Assembly: GCA_024224435.1 (NCBI GenBank)
Contig: JAAENL010000513.1
Location: 1 to 33,369, forward strand
Direction of reading: 5' to 3'
DNA length: 33,369 bases
Source of the DNA: Halieaceae bacterium
Lineage (GTDB): Bacteria; Pseudomonadota; Gammaproteobacteria; Pseudomonadales; Halieaceae
The first letter of the stretch is position 1; each line of letters starts with the position of its first letter. This document shows, piece by piece, positions 16,157 through 24,573 of this stretch. Under the pieces are notes generated by a model. That model saw only the letters and a program-made list of their open reading frames with translations, had not been told where the DNA came from and searched no databases. Position numbers and translations under genes: made by a program.

Positions 16157-16474
16157 CTAACGGCCGAAAAAGAACAGCCGGGTGAAGTAGGTATAGTCGC
16201 CCTCGATGGCCATGAATGTGATGAGCACGGCGATAGCGAACAGTGGCAGGAACAAGACGTACTTAAGTGAAAGTCGTTCCCACTGTACGTGCATGAAGAT
16301 GGAAACAATCAAGCCGGCTTTAAGGAACATAAAAATCAGTATTAACGTCCAGCGCAGGGAACCCTGTAGCTGAAAGTAGTCGACCGCGTACGAGAACGCG
16401 CTGAATACAAAAAGCAGCAGCCATATCTTCAGGTAGATACCAATTGGATGCTGCTGGCCGGCTGTTTCACTCAT
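16157..16474 (-). CDS. Cytochrome c oxidase subunit IV family protein
   Basis: A 105-residue protein with three membrane spans: about residues 15-33, 42-60 (WTLILIFMFLKAGLIVSIFM) and 72-90. The segment FLKAGLIVSIFMHVQWE is typical of prokaryotic COX4 proteins. It is a small accessory subunit of the inner-membrane oxidase and holds no redox cofactor. It sits between subunit III and the Sco chaperone with 9-10 base gaps, so it is part of the cox operon. Confidence 0.92.
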   Translation of the reverse strand: MSETAGQQHPIGIYLKIWLLLFVFSAFSYAVDYFQLQGSLRWTLILIFMFLKAGLIVSIFMHVQWERLSLKYVLFLPLFAIAVLITFMAIEGDYTYFTRLFFFGR

Positions 16475-16483
16475 ACTGTCACC

Positions 16484-17164
16484 TCACCACAGGTAAAAGA
16501 ACGCGAAGATAAATACCCAAACCAGGTCTACAAAGTGCCAGTAGAGTCCGGCAATCTCGACAATTGCGAGGTCCTTTCCCTCGTAGTAGCCCGAGCCGAC
16601 CCGCCGCGCAGTCCACAAGAGGTAAATAACACCCGCGGTCACGTGGAGGCCGTGAAAACCGGTAATCATAAAAAATGCAGAACCGAACTGGGATGCGCCC
16701 CATGGATTACCCCAGGGGCGTACGCCCTCTTCAATCAACTTGCTCCATTCAAAAGCCTGCATTCCTACGAAAGATGCACCGAAAAGTGCGGTGGCAACGA
16801 TAAGCCACACGGTTTTTTTTATATCTCCCCGGTAGGCGTAGTTAACTGCCATGGCCATGGTCCCGGAGCTGGTTATTAATATAAAGGTCATAATTGCAAT
16901 CAGCAGCAACGGCACATACTCACCGAATATCTGCAACGCAAACACCTCACTGGCATTGGGCCATGGATCCGTGGCTGAAATGCGCACGTTCATATAACTG
17001 GTTAGGAATATGCTGAATATAAAGGTGTCTGACAGGAGGAAGATCCACATCATGATCTTGCCCCAGGGCATGTCGAAGGTTTGCTTATCCGCTGCCCAGT
17101 CGGATACTAAGCCGGCAACGCCTGGCTCAGTGTAGGTAGCACTCTTGTCTGTTTCACTTGTCAT
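16484..17164 (-). CDS. coxC: Cytochrome c oxidase subunit III
   Basis: A 226-residue integral membrane protein of the heme-copper oxidase subunit III family, with five membrane spans after a hydrophilic N-terminus. Recognisable family segments are MPWGKIMMWIFLLSDTFIF, ATALFGASFVGMQAFEW, TGFHGLHVTAGVIYLLW and GLYWHFVDLVWVFIFAFFYLW, the last being the standard C-terminus. It stabilises subunit I in the inner membrane. It is preceded 9 bases away by a second subunit III-like gene, so this operon encodes two related proteins; this copy is the more canonical. Confidence 0.95.
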   Translation of the reverse strand: MTSETDKSATYTEPGVAGLVSDWAADKQTFDMPWGKIMMWIFLLSDTFIFSIFLTSYMNVRISATDPWPNASEVFALQIFGEYVPLLLIAIMTFILITSSGTMAMAVNYAYRGDIKKTVWLIVATALFGASFVGMQAFEWSKLIEEGVRPWGNPWGASQFGSAFFMITGFHGLHVTAGVIYLLWTARRVGSGYYEGKDLAIVEIAGLYWHFVDLVWVFIFAFFYLW

Positions 17165-17173
17165 TGCAAAGCC

Positions 17174-17854
17174 TCAGAAGCCGCACATTGCTGCTAGCGC
17201 GTTAATAGTTTCCGGTCTGCTAGAAAGTAGTGCGAACAGCACCAGCCAGACCCCGAACAGAAAATGCCAGTAGGTAGTGCAAAGCTGTAGTGGTGCAGTC
17301 AGGCTTTCGAGCTTGTTGTCGTACCACACACGAAAGACAACGTTGGATAAAATAACCAGCCCGCCGATAAGATGCAGTGCGTGAATCGCGGTAAGCACAT
17401 AGAAGTAGCTATTGGCCGGGTTAGAATTTATGTAATAACCCATGGATTGCAGGTGTAGCCACAGATCCATCTGCGCGATGATAAACATCAGGGTAAAGAA
17501 TACGGCAGCACTGATGCCCGTGACTGCTACATTAAGTTTGCCTTGCCGAGTGCCTCCAAGGCCCCATTGCATGGCCACGCTAGCCATAAAGAGCAGACTG
17601 GTGTTGAACCAGAGGCGAGTGGGATCGGTGAACGGCTGCCACGGTGCTCCCGCCAGCGCTTCAAAGTCGGGATATTGTGAGCGCGATAAAAAAGTGATGA
17701 TAAAGAGAAAAAACAGCACGCCGACAATAGCCAGTATAAATCGCAGCGCAATGCGCGCCGCGTCTCCGTTGTCTGGACCTGCATAAGCTGCGACGCCGCC
17801 GGGTTCGGCATCATGCAGCCAGGGCTTCGTCCCGAGCATCTTCAGCAACTTCAT
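17174..17854 (-). CDS. Second cytochrome c oxidase subunit III-like protein
   Basis: A 226-residue membrane protein with subunit III-type segments (YVLTAIHALHLIGGLVIL and TTYWHFLFGVWLVLFALL) but an unusual N-terminus and a shorter, Cys-ending C-terminus. It overlaps the end of coxA by four bases (ATGA), so the two are translationally coupled. Twin subunit III genes occur in some bacterial oxidase operons. Whether both proteins enter one complex or this one replaces subunit III under some conditions is unknown. The divergence between the two copies is large, so they are not recent duplicates. Confidence 0.9.
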   Translation of the reverse strand: MKLLKMLGTKPWLHDAEPGGVAAYAGPDNGDAARIALRFILAIVGVLFFLFIITFLSRSQYPDFEALAGAPWQPFTDPTRLWFNTSLLFMASVAMQWGLGGTRQGKLNVAVTGISAAVFFTLMFIIAQMDLWLHLQSMGYYINSNPANSYFYVLTAIHALHLIGGLVILSNVVFRVWYDNKLESLTAPLQLCTTYWHFLFGVWLVLFALLSSRPETINALAAMCGF

Positions 17855-19608
17855 GCGTGACCTCCCTCACCATCGGTGCGTTCTGCGTCAGTGACCGGAT
17901 GATTTTGTGGAATGAAGTCCTCTTTAACGCCAGGCACGCTGTAGTCATAGGCCCAGCGATACACTTCCGGTAGTTCGGGACCCCAGTTGCCATGGTGTGG
18001 GGGCTGGTCTGGTGTTTGCCACTCGAGGCTGGCCGCACCCCATGGGTTCTTCTTACTCTTCTCGCCGTAGCGCAAGCTCCAGAGTATGTTGTACAAGAAG
18101 ATGAGCTGGCTAAGGCCAACGAGAATCGCCGCGACGGTGATCTGCGCGTTGAGCGTCTGCGCGCTCTCGGGGATAAAATCTGTCGTGCCCATCGCAAAGT
18201 AGCGGCGGGGCACGCCTAGGAAACCCAAATAGTGCATCGGCAGGTAGATAGCGTAGGTCCCAAGGAAGGTGCACCAGAAATGCCATTTGCCCAAGGTCTC
18301 GTTGAACATTTTTCCCGACATCAGTGGGAACCAATGATAAATAGCGGCGAACAACACCATGATCGGCGATACACCCATTACCATGTGGAAGTGCGCTACC
18401 ACGAAGTAGGTATCGGATAACGGCAGATCAATAGTCACGTTACCCAGGAACAAGCCAGTTAGTCCGCCGTGGGTAAAGGTGAAAATAAAGCCTATCGCGA
18501 ACAGCATGGGCACGGTGAGGTGGATATTGCCGCGCCACAGTGTGAGTACCCAGTTGTATACCTTGATCGCTGTAGGCACTGCGATAATCAGTGTGGTGGT
18601 CGCGAAGAAAAAGCCAAAGGCAGGGTGCATGCCGCTCACATACATATGGTGTGCCCAGACGATAAAACTCAACCCCCCGATAGCGACGATGGCCCAGACC
18701 ATCATGCGGTATCCGAAAATATTCTTGCGAGCATGCACCGACAGTACATCCGACACCATGCCAAAGGCGGGCAGGGCAACGATATATACCTCTGGGTGAC
18801 CGAAGAACCAGAATAGATGTTGAAACAGAATGGGACTGCCGCCGGTGTATTCCAGTGACTCGCCCAGCGAAACCAGCACCGGCATAAAAAAGCTGGTACC
18901 CAGTGTTTTGTCGAGAATCATCATGATGGCGCTCACCAGCAGTGCCGGAAAGGCCAGTATGCCTAGCACGGTAGCAGTGAATATGCCCCAGATTGTCAGC
19001 GGCATACGCATAAGCGTCATGCCGCGGCAGCGCGCCTGCAATACGGTCGTTACGTAGTTAAGTCCACCCATGGTAAACGCAACGATGAAGACAGCCAGCG
19101 AAAGCAGCATTAACAGGATGCCCCAGTCGTAACCCGGTGTACCCTCCAGGATCGCCTGTGGTGGATAGAGCGTCCACCCCGCTCCGGTGGGTCCTCCCGG
19201 TACAAAGAAACTGGCCAGCAGGATGAGCACGGATAGTAGATATACCCAGTAACTCAGCATATTCATGAAGGGGAAGACCATGTCCCGGGCGCCTACCATG
19301 AGCGGGATAAGATAGTTACCAAAGCCGCCCAGCAACAGTGCTGTCAGCAGATAAATCACCATGATCATGCCGTGCATGGTGACAAACTGCAGATAGGAGC
19401 TGGGATCGATAAAATCGAATGTATCGGGGAAGCCGAGTTGCAAACGCATCAGCCCGGACAGCACGAGGGCAATCAACCCGACAAAAATAGCGGTGCCGCC
19501 GTATTGGATCGCAATTACCTTGTGATCCTGGCTCCATACATACTTGGCTATAAAACTCTGTGGGTCGTGGAGTTCATCCGGTCGGTCAGCGATTGCCACG
19601 TGTTGCAT
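17851..19608 (-). CDS. coxA: Cytochrome c oxidase subunit I (A1-type, proton-pumping)
   Basis: The 585-residue catalytic subunit with twelve expected membrane spans. The low-spin heme histidine is in TMHGMIM, the CuB/Tyr cross-link site in WFFGHPEVYIVALP, further CuB ligands in WAHHMYVSGM, and the heme ligands in HFHMVMG. The Glu of GHPEV marks the A1 type with a D proton channel. The protein reduces oxygen to water and pumps protons across the inner membrane. A long polar C-terminal tail (PWGAASLEWQTPDQPPHHGNW onward) is normal for caa3-type enzymes. It is flanked by coxB 43 bases upstream and by the overlapping subunit III-like gene. Confidence 0.97.
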   Translation of the reverse strand: MQHVAIADRPDELHDPQSFIAKYVWSQDHKVIAIQYGGTAIFVGLIALVLSGLMRLQLGFPDTFDFIDPSSYLQFVTMHGMIMVIYLLTALLLGGFGNYLIPLMVGARDMVFPFMNMLSYWVYLLSVLILLASFFVPGGPTGAGWTLYPPQAILEGTPGYDWGILLMLLSLAVFIVAFTMGGLNYVTTVLQARCRGMTLMRMPLTIWGIFTATVLGILAFPALLVSAIMMILDKTLGTSFFMPVLVSLGESLEYTGGSPILFQHLFWFFGHPEVYIVALPAFGMVSDVLSVHARKNIFGYRMMVWAIVAIGGLSFIVWAHHMYVSGMHPAFGFFFATTTLIIAVPTAIKVYNWVLTLWRGNIHLTVPMLFAIGFIFTFTHGGLTGLFLGNVTIDLPLSDTYFVVAHFHMVMGVSPIMVLFAAIYHWFPLMSGKMFNETLGKWHFWCTFLGTYAIYLPMHYLGFLGVPRRYFAMGTTDFIPESAQTLNAQITVAAILVGLSQLIFLYNILWSLRYGEKSKKNPWGAASLEWQTPDQPPHHGNWGPELPEVYRWAYDYSVPGVKEDFIPQNHPVTDAERTDGEGGHA

Positions 19609-19651
19609 GCTGTGTGTTCCTCAGTCCAGTGCCCTGCGCCTGCTGCACTTG

Positions 19652-21004
19652 TTACAGTGTATTCAGGTAAGCCAGCAGGTCGTTTATAGAGTCTTCGTTC
19701 TTCAATGAGCGGGCCATCAACACCATCTGGTGACCATAGGAGTCCTCGTCGTGTGTACCGCGCACACCGTCGCGAAAATTTTGAAGCTGGCGTTTCAGGT
19801 ACCAGTCGTCCTGGCCTGCAAGACGGGGTGCCTGCAGGGCGTAGTTGCCCTGTGCTTGCGCGCCGTGGCAGGCGCCGCAGGATACATAATGACTTGCGCC
19901 TTGCGCCGGATCACCATCGATCGTATGGGCTGCATCGGCCACTTCCAGTGTGTCGATATAGGCAGTGACATTACGCACGGCCTGATCGTCAGCCAGCATG
20001 TTAGCCATGGGCGCCATCTGCTTGCCGTAAATGTCGTCTTCATGAGCGCCCCGAACACCCTGCTTGTAGTACTGCAACTGGCGGGCGATGTACCACGCGG
20101 GCAATCCTGCAAGGGCGGGTGCGTTCATTGCAACATTTCCCTCACCGTTCTGTCCGTGACAGGCCACACAGGTGGCGAACTGACTCTGGCCGGCGACCGG
20201 GTCACCCGGCGGGCGACCATTTATTTCGCTCCACGTTGATTGGGCGGCAACCCATTCGTCGTAGTTTTCCTGTGAGTCCACTACTACATGGCCCCGCATG
20301 GCGTAGTGGGCGATACCGCACAGTTCCATACAAAGTATGTCGTACGTGCCCTCCACTGTCGGCTTGAGCCAAGCGTAGGTCACCATGCCTGGGACCATAT
20401 CCATCTTGACGCGGAACTGCGGCACAGCGAAGTCGTGTAATACGTCTTTGGAGCGCATCCATAACCTGACATTTTGACCGATAGGCAGGTGCAATTCATT
20501 CGTGTTGATGAGTACATCATCGTCCCCGGCGGGGTCATTGGGATTCATGCCAAAGGGGTTGTCTAGCCCGACATATGCGGAATCAACTTCACCGAGGACA
20601 CCATCTTCTCCCGGCAAGCGAAAACTCCACTGCCACTGTTGACCTACGACCTCGACCTCGTGCGCATCTTCGGGAACGTCAACAAACCGCGCCCACACCA
20701 CCAGACCGGGTGCAAGCATTGCGATCACACCTATGGAGGTAATAGCGGTTAACCAGCCTTCGAGCTTTTTATTTTCCGGTTCGTAGTCCGCGCGTCGATC
20801 GGGGCTGTAGCGAAAGCGATAAACGCAGTAGGCGAGAAAGAGGTTCACCGCGACAAACACAACCGCTGTTATGTAAAGGGTGATGTCGATAGTGAGATCA
20901 ATCTCACCCCAATCAGCCGCTAAGGGCGTTAACCACCAGGGGCTTAACCAGTGAAAGACAATGGAACCGAGAACGAGCAGGATCAGCGCGACTACAATTT
21001 TCAT
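19652..21004 (-). CDS. coxB: Cytochrome c oxidase subunit II fused to two cytochrome c domains
   Basis: A 450-residue fusion. It has a membrane anchor, then a second span (LTAITSIGVIAMLAPGLVVWA). The cupredoxin domain carries VVGQQWQWSFR and a complete CuA site, with Cys225, Glu227, Cys229, His233 and Met236 in CMELCGIAHYAM plus the upstream His in VLHDF. Two c-type domains follow: CVACH at 279-283 and CGACH at 376-380, each with downstream Met candidates. The two repeats share the plan CxxCHG, PxLAG, WYxxRQLQ, GVRGxHxxD, YGxQM and AYxxTL, so they arose by tandem duplication. It accepts electrons in the periplasm and passes them through CuA to subunit I. AAGGAG is 5 bases before ATG. Confidence 0.95.
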   Translation of the reverse strand: MKIVVALILLVLGSIVFHWLSPWWLTPLAADWGEIDLTIDITLYITAVVFVAVNLFLAYCVYRFRYSPDRRADYEPENKKLEGWLTAITSIGVIAMLAPGLVVWARFVDVPEDAHEVEVVGQQWQWSFRLPGEDGVLGEVDSAYVGLDNPFGMNPNDPAGDDDVLINTNELHLPIGQNVRLWMRSKDVLHDFAVPQFRVKMDMVPGMVTYAWLKPTVEGTYDILCMELCGIAHYAMRGHVVVDSQENYDEWVAAQSTWSEINGRPPGDPVAGQSQFATCVACHGQNGEGNVAMNAPALAGLPAWYIARQLQYYKQGVRGAHEDDIYGKQMAPMANMLADDQAVRNVTAYIDTLEVADAAHTIDGDPAQGASHYVSCGACHGAQAQGNYALQAPRLAGQDDWYLKRQLQNFRDGVRGTHDEDSYGHQMVLMARSLKNEDSINDLLAYLNTL

Positions 21005-21017
21005 TCACACTCCTTGT

Positions 21018-21039
21018 CTGTCCGCCCGAAGGCAGACAG
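21018..21039 (-). promoter_or_regulatory. UUCG-capped hairpin directly upstream of the coxB ribosome binding site
   Basis: On the minus strand, CTGTCTGCC and GGCGGACAG form a 9-bp stem (one G-U pair) closed by TTCG. The stem ends two bases before the AAGGAG of coxB (21015-21010). It lies in the 71-base gap after the 21076-21663 gene. There is no T run after it, so it is not a simple terminator. It may stabilise processed cox mRNA or modulate ribosome access. Confidence 0.6.
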
Positions 21040-21075
21040 GGGGGAATCTTTATTTTTCAGTGTGTCTCGTGTCTG

Positions 21076-21663
21076 TTATTTTTCTCTAGAGTGCGCACTC
21101 GTGGTGCGCCAGGCGGTACCCTTTATCGTGTTTTCGAAAAGTCCTCTCAATCCCATGAACCATCCAGGTACTGAATGGCCTTCACCGGCCGGGGTTAGTT
21201 TGGGATGCTCATCGATCACCCGACGCAGGATATGCTCTTGGTCTTGGTGTACGTCGACAAGCAATACATGCTTGCCCGATCGAAGGGTGTCCTGAAAGCG
21301 CTTAAAATCGTAATTGGGCTGTTGAATACCGATGAAGCCGCCCTCCCAGGTGCAGAACCCGAGGATAATGATGGAAAGGAAAATCGGCGGTACCCAGGTA
21401 ATTGTTTCGGCAATACCGGTGGACCAGGCGACAATGAGAATCAAAATAGCGGTGCATATACCCACCACCGCTCCACGTTCTGTGCCGTGAACAACGTCTT
21501 TGCGCAGAACGGCTTCGACATCGTTAAGACGATGGGCTTTGACACCTGCGTCATCCTCGCTGAGCACATGAATCTGTGGAGTGATAACACTTGCGTCTTC
21601 AAGTTGGTGCTCAATGACCTCAAGGTCATCCAGGTCGTCGCTGACATAAAAGTGACGTTTCAT
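21076..21663 (-). CDS. Conserved membrane protein of unknown function upstream of coxB
   Basis: Starting at the ATG at 21663 (GGGGC before it), the protein has 195 residues. The N-terminal 65 residues are soluble and acidic, opening with MKRHFYVSDDLDDLEVIEHQ and containing IHVLSEDDAG, which resembles small stress-protein-type domains. Two membrane spans follow, near residues 66-87 (GAVVGICTAILILIVAWSTG) and 92-110 (WVPPIFLSIIILGFCTWEGG), then a C-terminal domain (KHVLLVDVHQDQEHILRRVI). I recognise the arrangement as a widespread gammaproteobacterial family of unknown function. It sits 71 bases upstream of coxB in the same direction, so it may be co-transcribed with the oxidase operon. Confidence 0.85.
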   Translation of the reverse strand: MKRHFYVSDDLDDLEVIEHQLEDASVITPQIHVLSEDDAGVKAHRLNDVEAVLRKDVVHGTERGAVVGICTAILILIVAWSTGIAETITWVPPIFLSIIILGFCTWEGGFIGIQQPNYDFKRFQDTLRSGKHVLLVDVHQDQEHILRRVIDEHPKLTPAGEGHSVPGWFMGLRGLFENTIKGTAWRTTSAHSREK

Positions 21664-22227
21664 ACGCTTTGCCCCTTTATTTTTGTTTATAGCCAAGCCC
21701 TCGGATTAGGAGTCGTGTCAGGGAAAATCGGAAAAGCCACGATCAAAATCGGGGCGTTGCCTACTTTGCTTATCGCGCGACCACACGTTGGTTTTCGGTC
21801 TGACGATGCTGACGCCGAGGTTGCTTGTGAGTATAGCACCGGCATAGAGCGAAGCGAGCCAGCGCCATTTCGCACTTTGAAAACAGGGGTTTTAAGTGCA
21901 TAAGGAAATAAAAATCATCACTCTTTAGCGCCGAACAGTATAAAAACCGGGCATAAAAGAGATTTTTTTAGAAAGAAGGGGCTATGTAAGCAGTGAATTG
22001 CGTGCTTTTAAGACTATTTCGCTACAAAGGTTTTTCCACATATTCTAATTAGATGTAACAAGCGGGCCGGGCCGCGTTATTGGCCTGAACCAACCGCGCG
22101 GGCGCCCGCACACTTTTCGATTACAATCGTGGCTGATTGACGCAGCAAGAATACGGGGCAGGCCATCGCAGACGGGTGATAGTTCACCCTTGTGCCTTCC
22201 GAAGCGATCGAGGGCATGGGGCTAACA
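21664..22227. other. Long intergenic region, AT-rich in the middle
   Basis: No gene is supportable in this 564-base gap. It should hold the promoter for the 21076 gene and possibly the oxidase operon. The part from 21890 to 22060 is AT-rich with several short A and T runs. Two inverted repeats stand out: the perfect palindrome GCGGGCGCCCGC at 22098-22109 and GGGTGA/TCACCC with a 4-base loop at 22174-22189. Neither is followed by a clear T run in the direction of a neighbouring gene. A long plus-strand frame across 21205-21903 is antisense to the membrane-protein gene and rejected. Confidence 0.4.
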
Positions 22228-23238
22228 CTAGGGTGTCTGCTCCATGAGCAGAATAATCTTGCCCATGTGCGTACCTTCCTGCATGCGTGCGTGGGCTTGT
22301 TCTACCTCTGCCAGTGGGTAGGTGCTGTCGATAACAGGGCGTATGTCGCCATTCTCAAGGTGCGGAAAAACTGTGGTCATGATCTCGTTTTTCATGACTG
22401 CTTTCTGTTCGAAGGTTTGTGCTCTCAGTGTTGATCCAGTCATCACCAGGCGTTTTACCAACAGGGGAGCGAAATTCACTTCGGTTTTGAAACCGCGCAT
22501 GTAGGCGATGTTCACGATGCGTCCTTCGGGAGCGGCCAGATTCAGATTTTTTTGAATGTACTCCCCGCCCACCATATCGAGCGTCACGTTCACGCCGTTA
22601 CGCAAGCCGAGATCGGACAACACCTGCTCGAAGTCCTCGGTCTTGTAGTTGATTGCGCGAGTGGCACCGCGCGCTTCCAGCGCCTTGCATTTTTCATCCG
22701 AACCCGCGGTGGTGTAGACGACGGCACCGAGAGCATTTGCCATCATTATCCCCATGGTGCCCATCCCGCTCGCGCCGCCATGAATCAACACCCGTTCACC
22801 TGGCAGCAGCTGCGCGCGCTGGTAGAGGTTATGCCAAATGGTGAGCAGTGCCTCGGGGAGGGCCGCCGCTTCTATCATGCTGAAGTTTGCAGGGACGGGC
22901 AGGCACTGTCCGACGGGAGCGACTGCGTACTCAGAGTAGCCGCCGCCGTGTGTCAGTGCGCAGACACGGTCGCCCGCGTGCCAGTCGTCTACTGCGTCGC
23001 CCGTGGCGACGACAGTACCGGCGACCTCCAGACCGAGCACCGGAGACGCATCTTCTGGCGGCGGGTACAGGCCCGCCCTCTGCAGCAGGTCTGCACGGTT
23101 AATGCCGGCTGCTGCAACCTCTATGAGTACTTCGTTTGAGCGGGGCATGGGTACTGCCCCGGTTGCGATGCGCAGAGGCGCGTCAGCGGCATCGATTGCC
23201 ACGTGCCGGCAGTGTTGAGGGATCGTATTTTTCGACAT
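22228..23238 (-). CDS. NAD(P)H quinone oxidoreductase, PIG3/zeta-crystallin-like
   Basis: A 336-residue medium-chain dehydrogenase/reductase from the ATG at 23238, lacking structural zinc ligands. The N-terminal half has AAGINRADLLQRAGLYPPP and LGLEVAGTV, the hallmark of the PIG3 group; the dinucleotide motif is HGGASGMGTMGI. ALLTIWHNLY and LDMVGGEYIQKNL are also family segments. It reduces quinones or similar electrophiles with NADPH in the cytosol. It lies 111 bases downstream of the CoA transferase, in the same direction as tetR, and may belong to the same regulated unit. An N-terminal extension to 23319 is open but does not fit the family. Confidence 0.92.
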   Translation of the reverse strand: MSKNTIPQHCRHVAIDAADAPLRIATGAVPMPRSNEVLIEVAAAGINRADLLQRAGLYPPPEDASPVLGLEVAGTVVATGDAVDDWHAGDRVCALTHGGGYSEYAVAPVGQCLPVPANFSMIEAAALPEALLTIWHNLYQRAQLLPGERVLIHGGASGMGTMGIMMANALGAVVYTTAGSDEKCKALEARGATRAINYKTEDFEQVLSDLGLRNGVNVTLDMVGGEYIQKNLNLAAPEGRIVNIAYMRGFKTEVNFAPLLVKRLVMTGSTLRAQTFEQKAVMKNEIMTTVFPHLENGDIRPVIDSTYPLAEVEQAHARMQEGTHMGKIILLMEQTP

Positions 23239-23349
23239 GGAAGGGCTCAATTGCTGTGCGGTATGCGTGAGGAGGCATTGTGCCACAAGCGGGTGAACCC
23301 GGACCGGTTTGTTCACCAACGTGGCAGAGATTCCGTGAAGGTCTTGCGC

Positions 23350-24498
23350 TTACTTGCCGACCACAGCACCGCTGGCCAGTTTTGCCGCAATATCTTCCTC
23401 GCTGAAGCCAAACTCACGCAGAATCGCCTCCGTGTGTTCTCCGATCTCCGCCGCAGGGCGGCGGATTTCCCCGGGAGTGCGGCTGAAACGGGGCCCAGGC
23501 GCGGGTTGCCAAACCTCCCCGTCGTCTATAAACGACCCCCTGGCCTGATGATGCGGGTGGTGTCGCGCTTCGCTCATGGCCAGTACCGGTGCGTAGCAGA
23601 CATCGGCGCCAGCCATTATCTCGTCCCACTCGTCGCGGGTGCGGCGCTTGATAACCTCAGCCATTTTCTCTTTCATTGCAGGCCAGTTTTCCGCATCAAA
23701 CTGGTGTTCAAAATGCACCGCGTCGTCGCCAAGCTTTTCCATTAGGGCGGCGTAGAATTGCGGTTCGATAGACCCCAGGGAGACGTATTTGCCATCGCTG
23801 GTCTCGTAGACCTCGTAAAAATGAGAGCCAGAGTCCAGTAGATTGGTACCCCGCTCCTCGCTCCAGAACTCTGCCTGCTGCGCGGCGAAGGTACTGGCCA
23901 TCAGGGTGGCGGCGCCGTCGATCATGGCAGCGTCCACGACTTGTCCCTGCCCTGACCCCTTCGCCTCCAGCAGTGCGCACACCATGCCGTAGGCAAGCCA
24001 CAGGCCACCGCCCCCAAAATCGCCCACCAGGTTGAGCGGAATCGCGGGCTTCTCGCCCCGTCGCCCAATAGGATAGAGGGCACCGCTCAAGGCCACGTAG
24101 TTTATGTCGTGGCCTGCCACCTGCGCCATCGGACCCTCCTGCCCCCAGCCGGTCATACGGCCGTAGACCAGTGCTGGGTTACGGGTGAGACAAACGTCCG
24201 GGCCCAGGCCGAGCCGCTCCATAACGCCGGGTCTATTTCCCTCAATAAGCCCGTCCGCTTTTTGCAGCAGGCATAGCACGGTTTCTGCACCGTCGGGCTC
24301 TTTCAGGTTGACGCTTATGCAGCGCTTGTTGCGATTGAGAAAGTCGAGCTTTGGGTTATGTACAGAGGTGAACAAGCTGCCGCCGGGACGCTCTACCCGG
24401 ATCACGTCGGCGCCCATATCTGCCAATAGCATGGCGGCAAAGGGACCGGGTCCAATGCCGGCGATTTCAACGATGGTGAGTCCCTGCAAAGGTCCCAT
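23350..24498 (-). CDS. CaiB/BaiF CoA transferase family, alpha-methylacyl-CoA racemase-like
   Basis: A 382-residue class III CoA-transferase-fold protein from the ATG at 24498 (MGPLQGLTIVEIAGIGPGP). The pattern GHDINYVALSGALYPIG and NLVGDFGGGG carries the His and Asp used by alpha-methylacyl-CoA racemases (AMACR/MCR), so racemisation of 2-methyl-branched acyl-CoA is more likely than CoA transfer. The protein is expected as an interlocked cytosolic dimer. Such racemases act on branched fatty acids and on steroid or bile-acid side chains, which bears on what the neighbouring cluster degrades. It follows tetR with a 75-base gap on the same strand. Confidence 0.92.
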   Translation of the reverse strand: MGPLQGLTIVEIAGIGPGPFAAMLLADMGADVIRVERPGGSLFTSVHNPKLDFLNRNKRCISVNLKEPDGAETVLCLLQKADGLIEGNRPGVMERLGLGPDVCLTRNPALVYGRMTGWGQEGPMAQVAGHDINYVALSGALYPIGRRGEKPAIPLNLVGDFGGGGLWLAYGMVCALLEAKGSGQGQVVDAAMIDGAATLMASTFAAQQAEFWSEERGTNLLDSGSHFYEVYETSDGKYVSLGSIEPQFYAALMEKLGDDAVHFEHQFDAENWPAMKEKMAEVIKRRTRDEWDEIMAGADVCYAPVLAMSEARHHPHHQARGSFIDDGEVWQPAPGPRFSRTPGEIRRPAAEIGEHTEAILREFGFSEEDIAAKLASGAVVGK

Positions 24499-24573
24499 GG
24501 TGTCTGCTCCGTGGTCAATGATACTGCGCAAGAGCCTGCCCGGTTCGTGATCGGGGTGCAATGATGTGACAGG

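Noticed and set aside
21205-21903. 232-residue plus-strand open frame
   Set aside because: It overlaps the conserved membrane-protein gene on the other strand, has low-complexity composition and no ribosome binding site.
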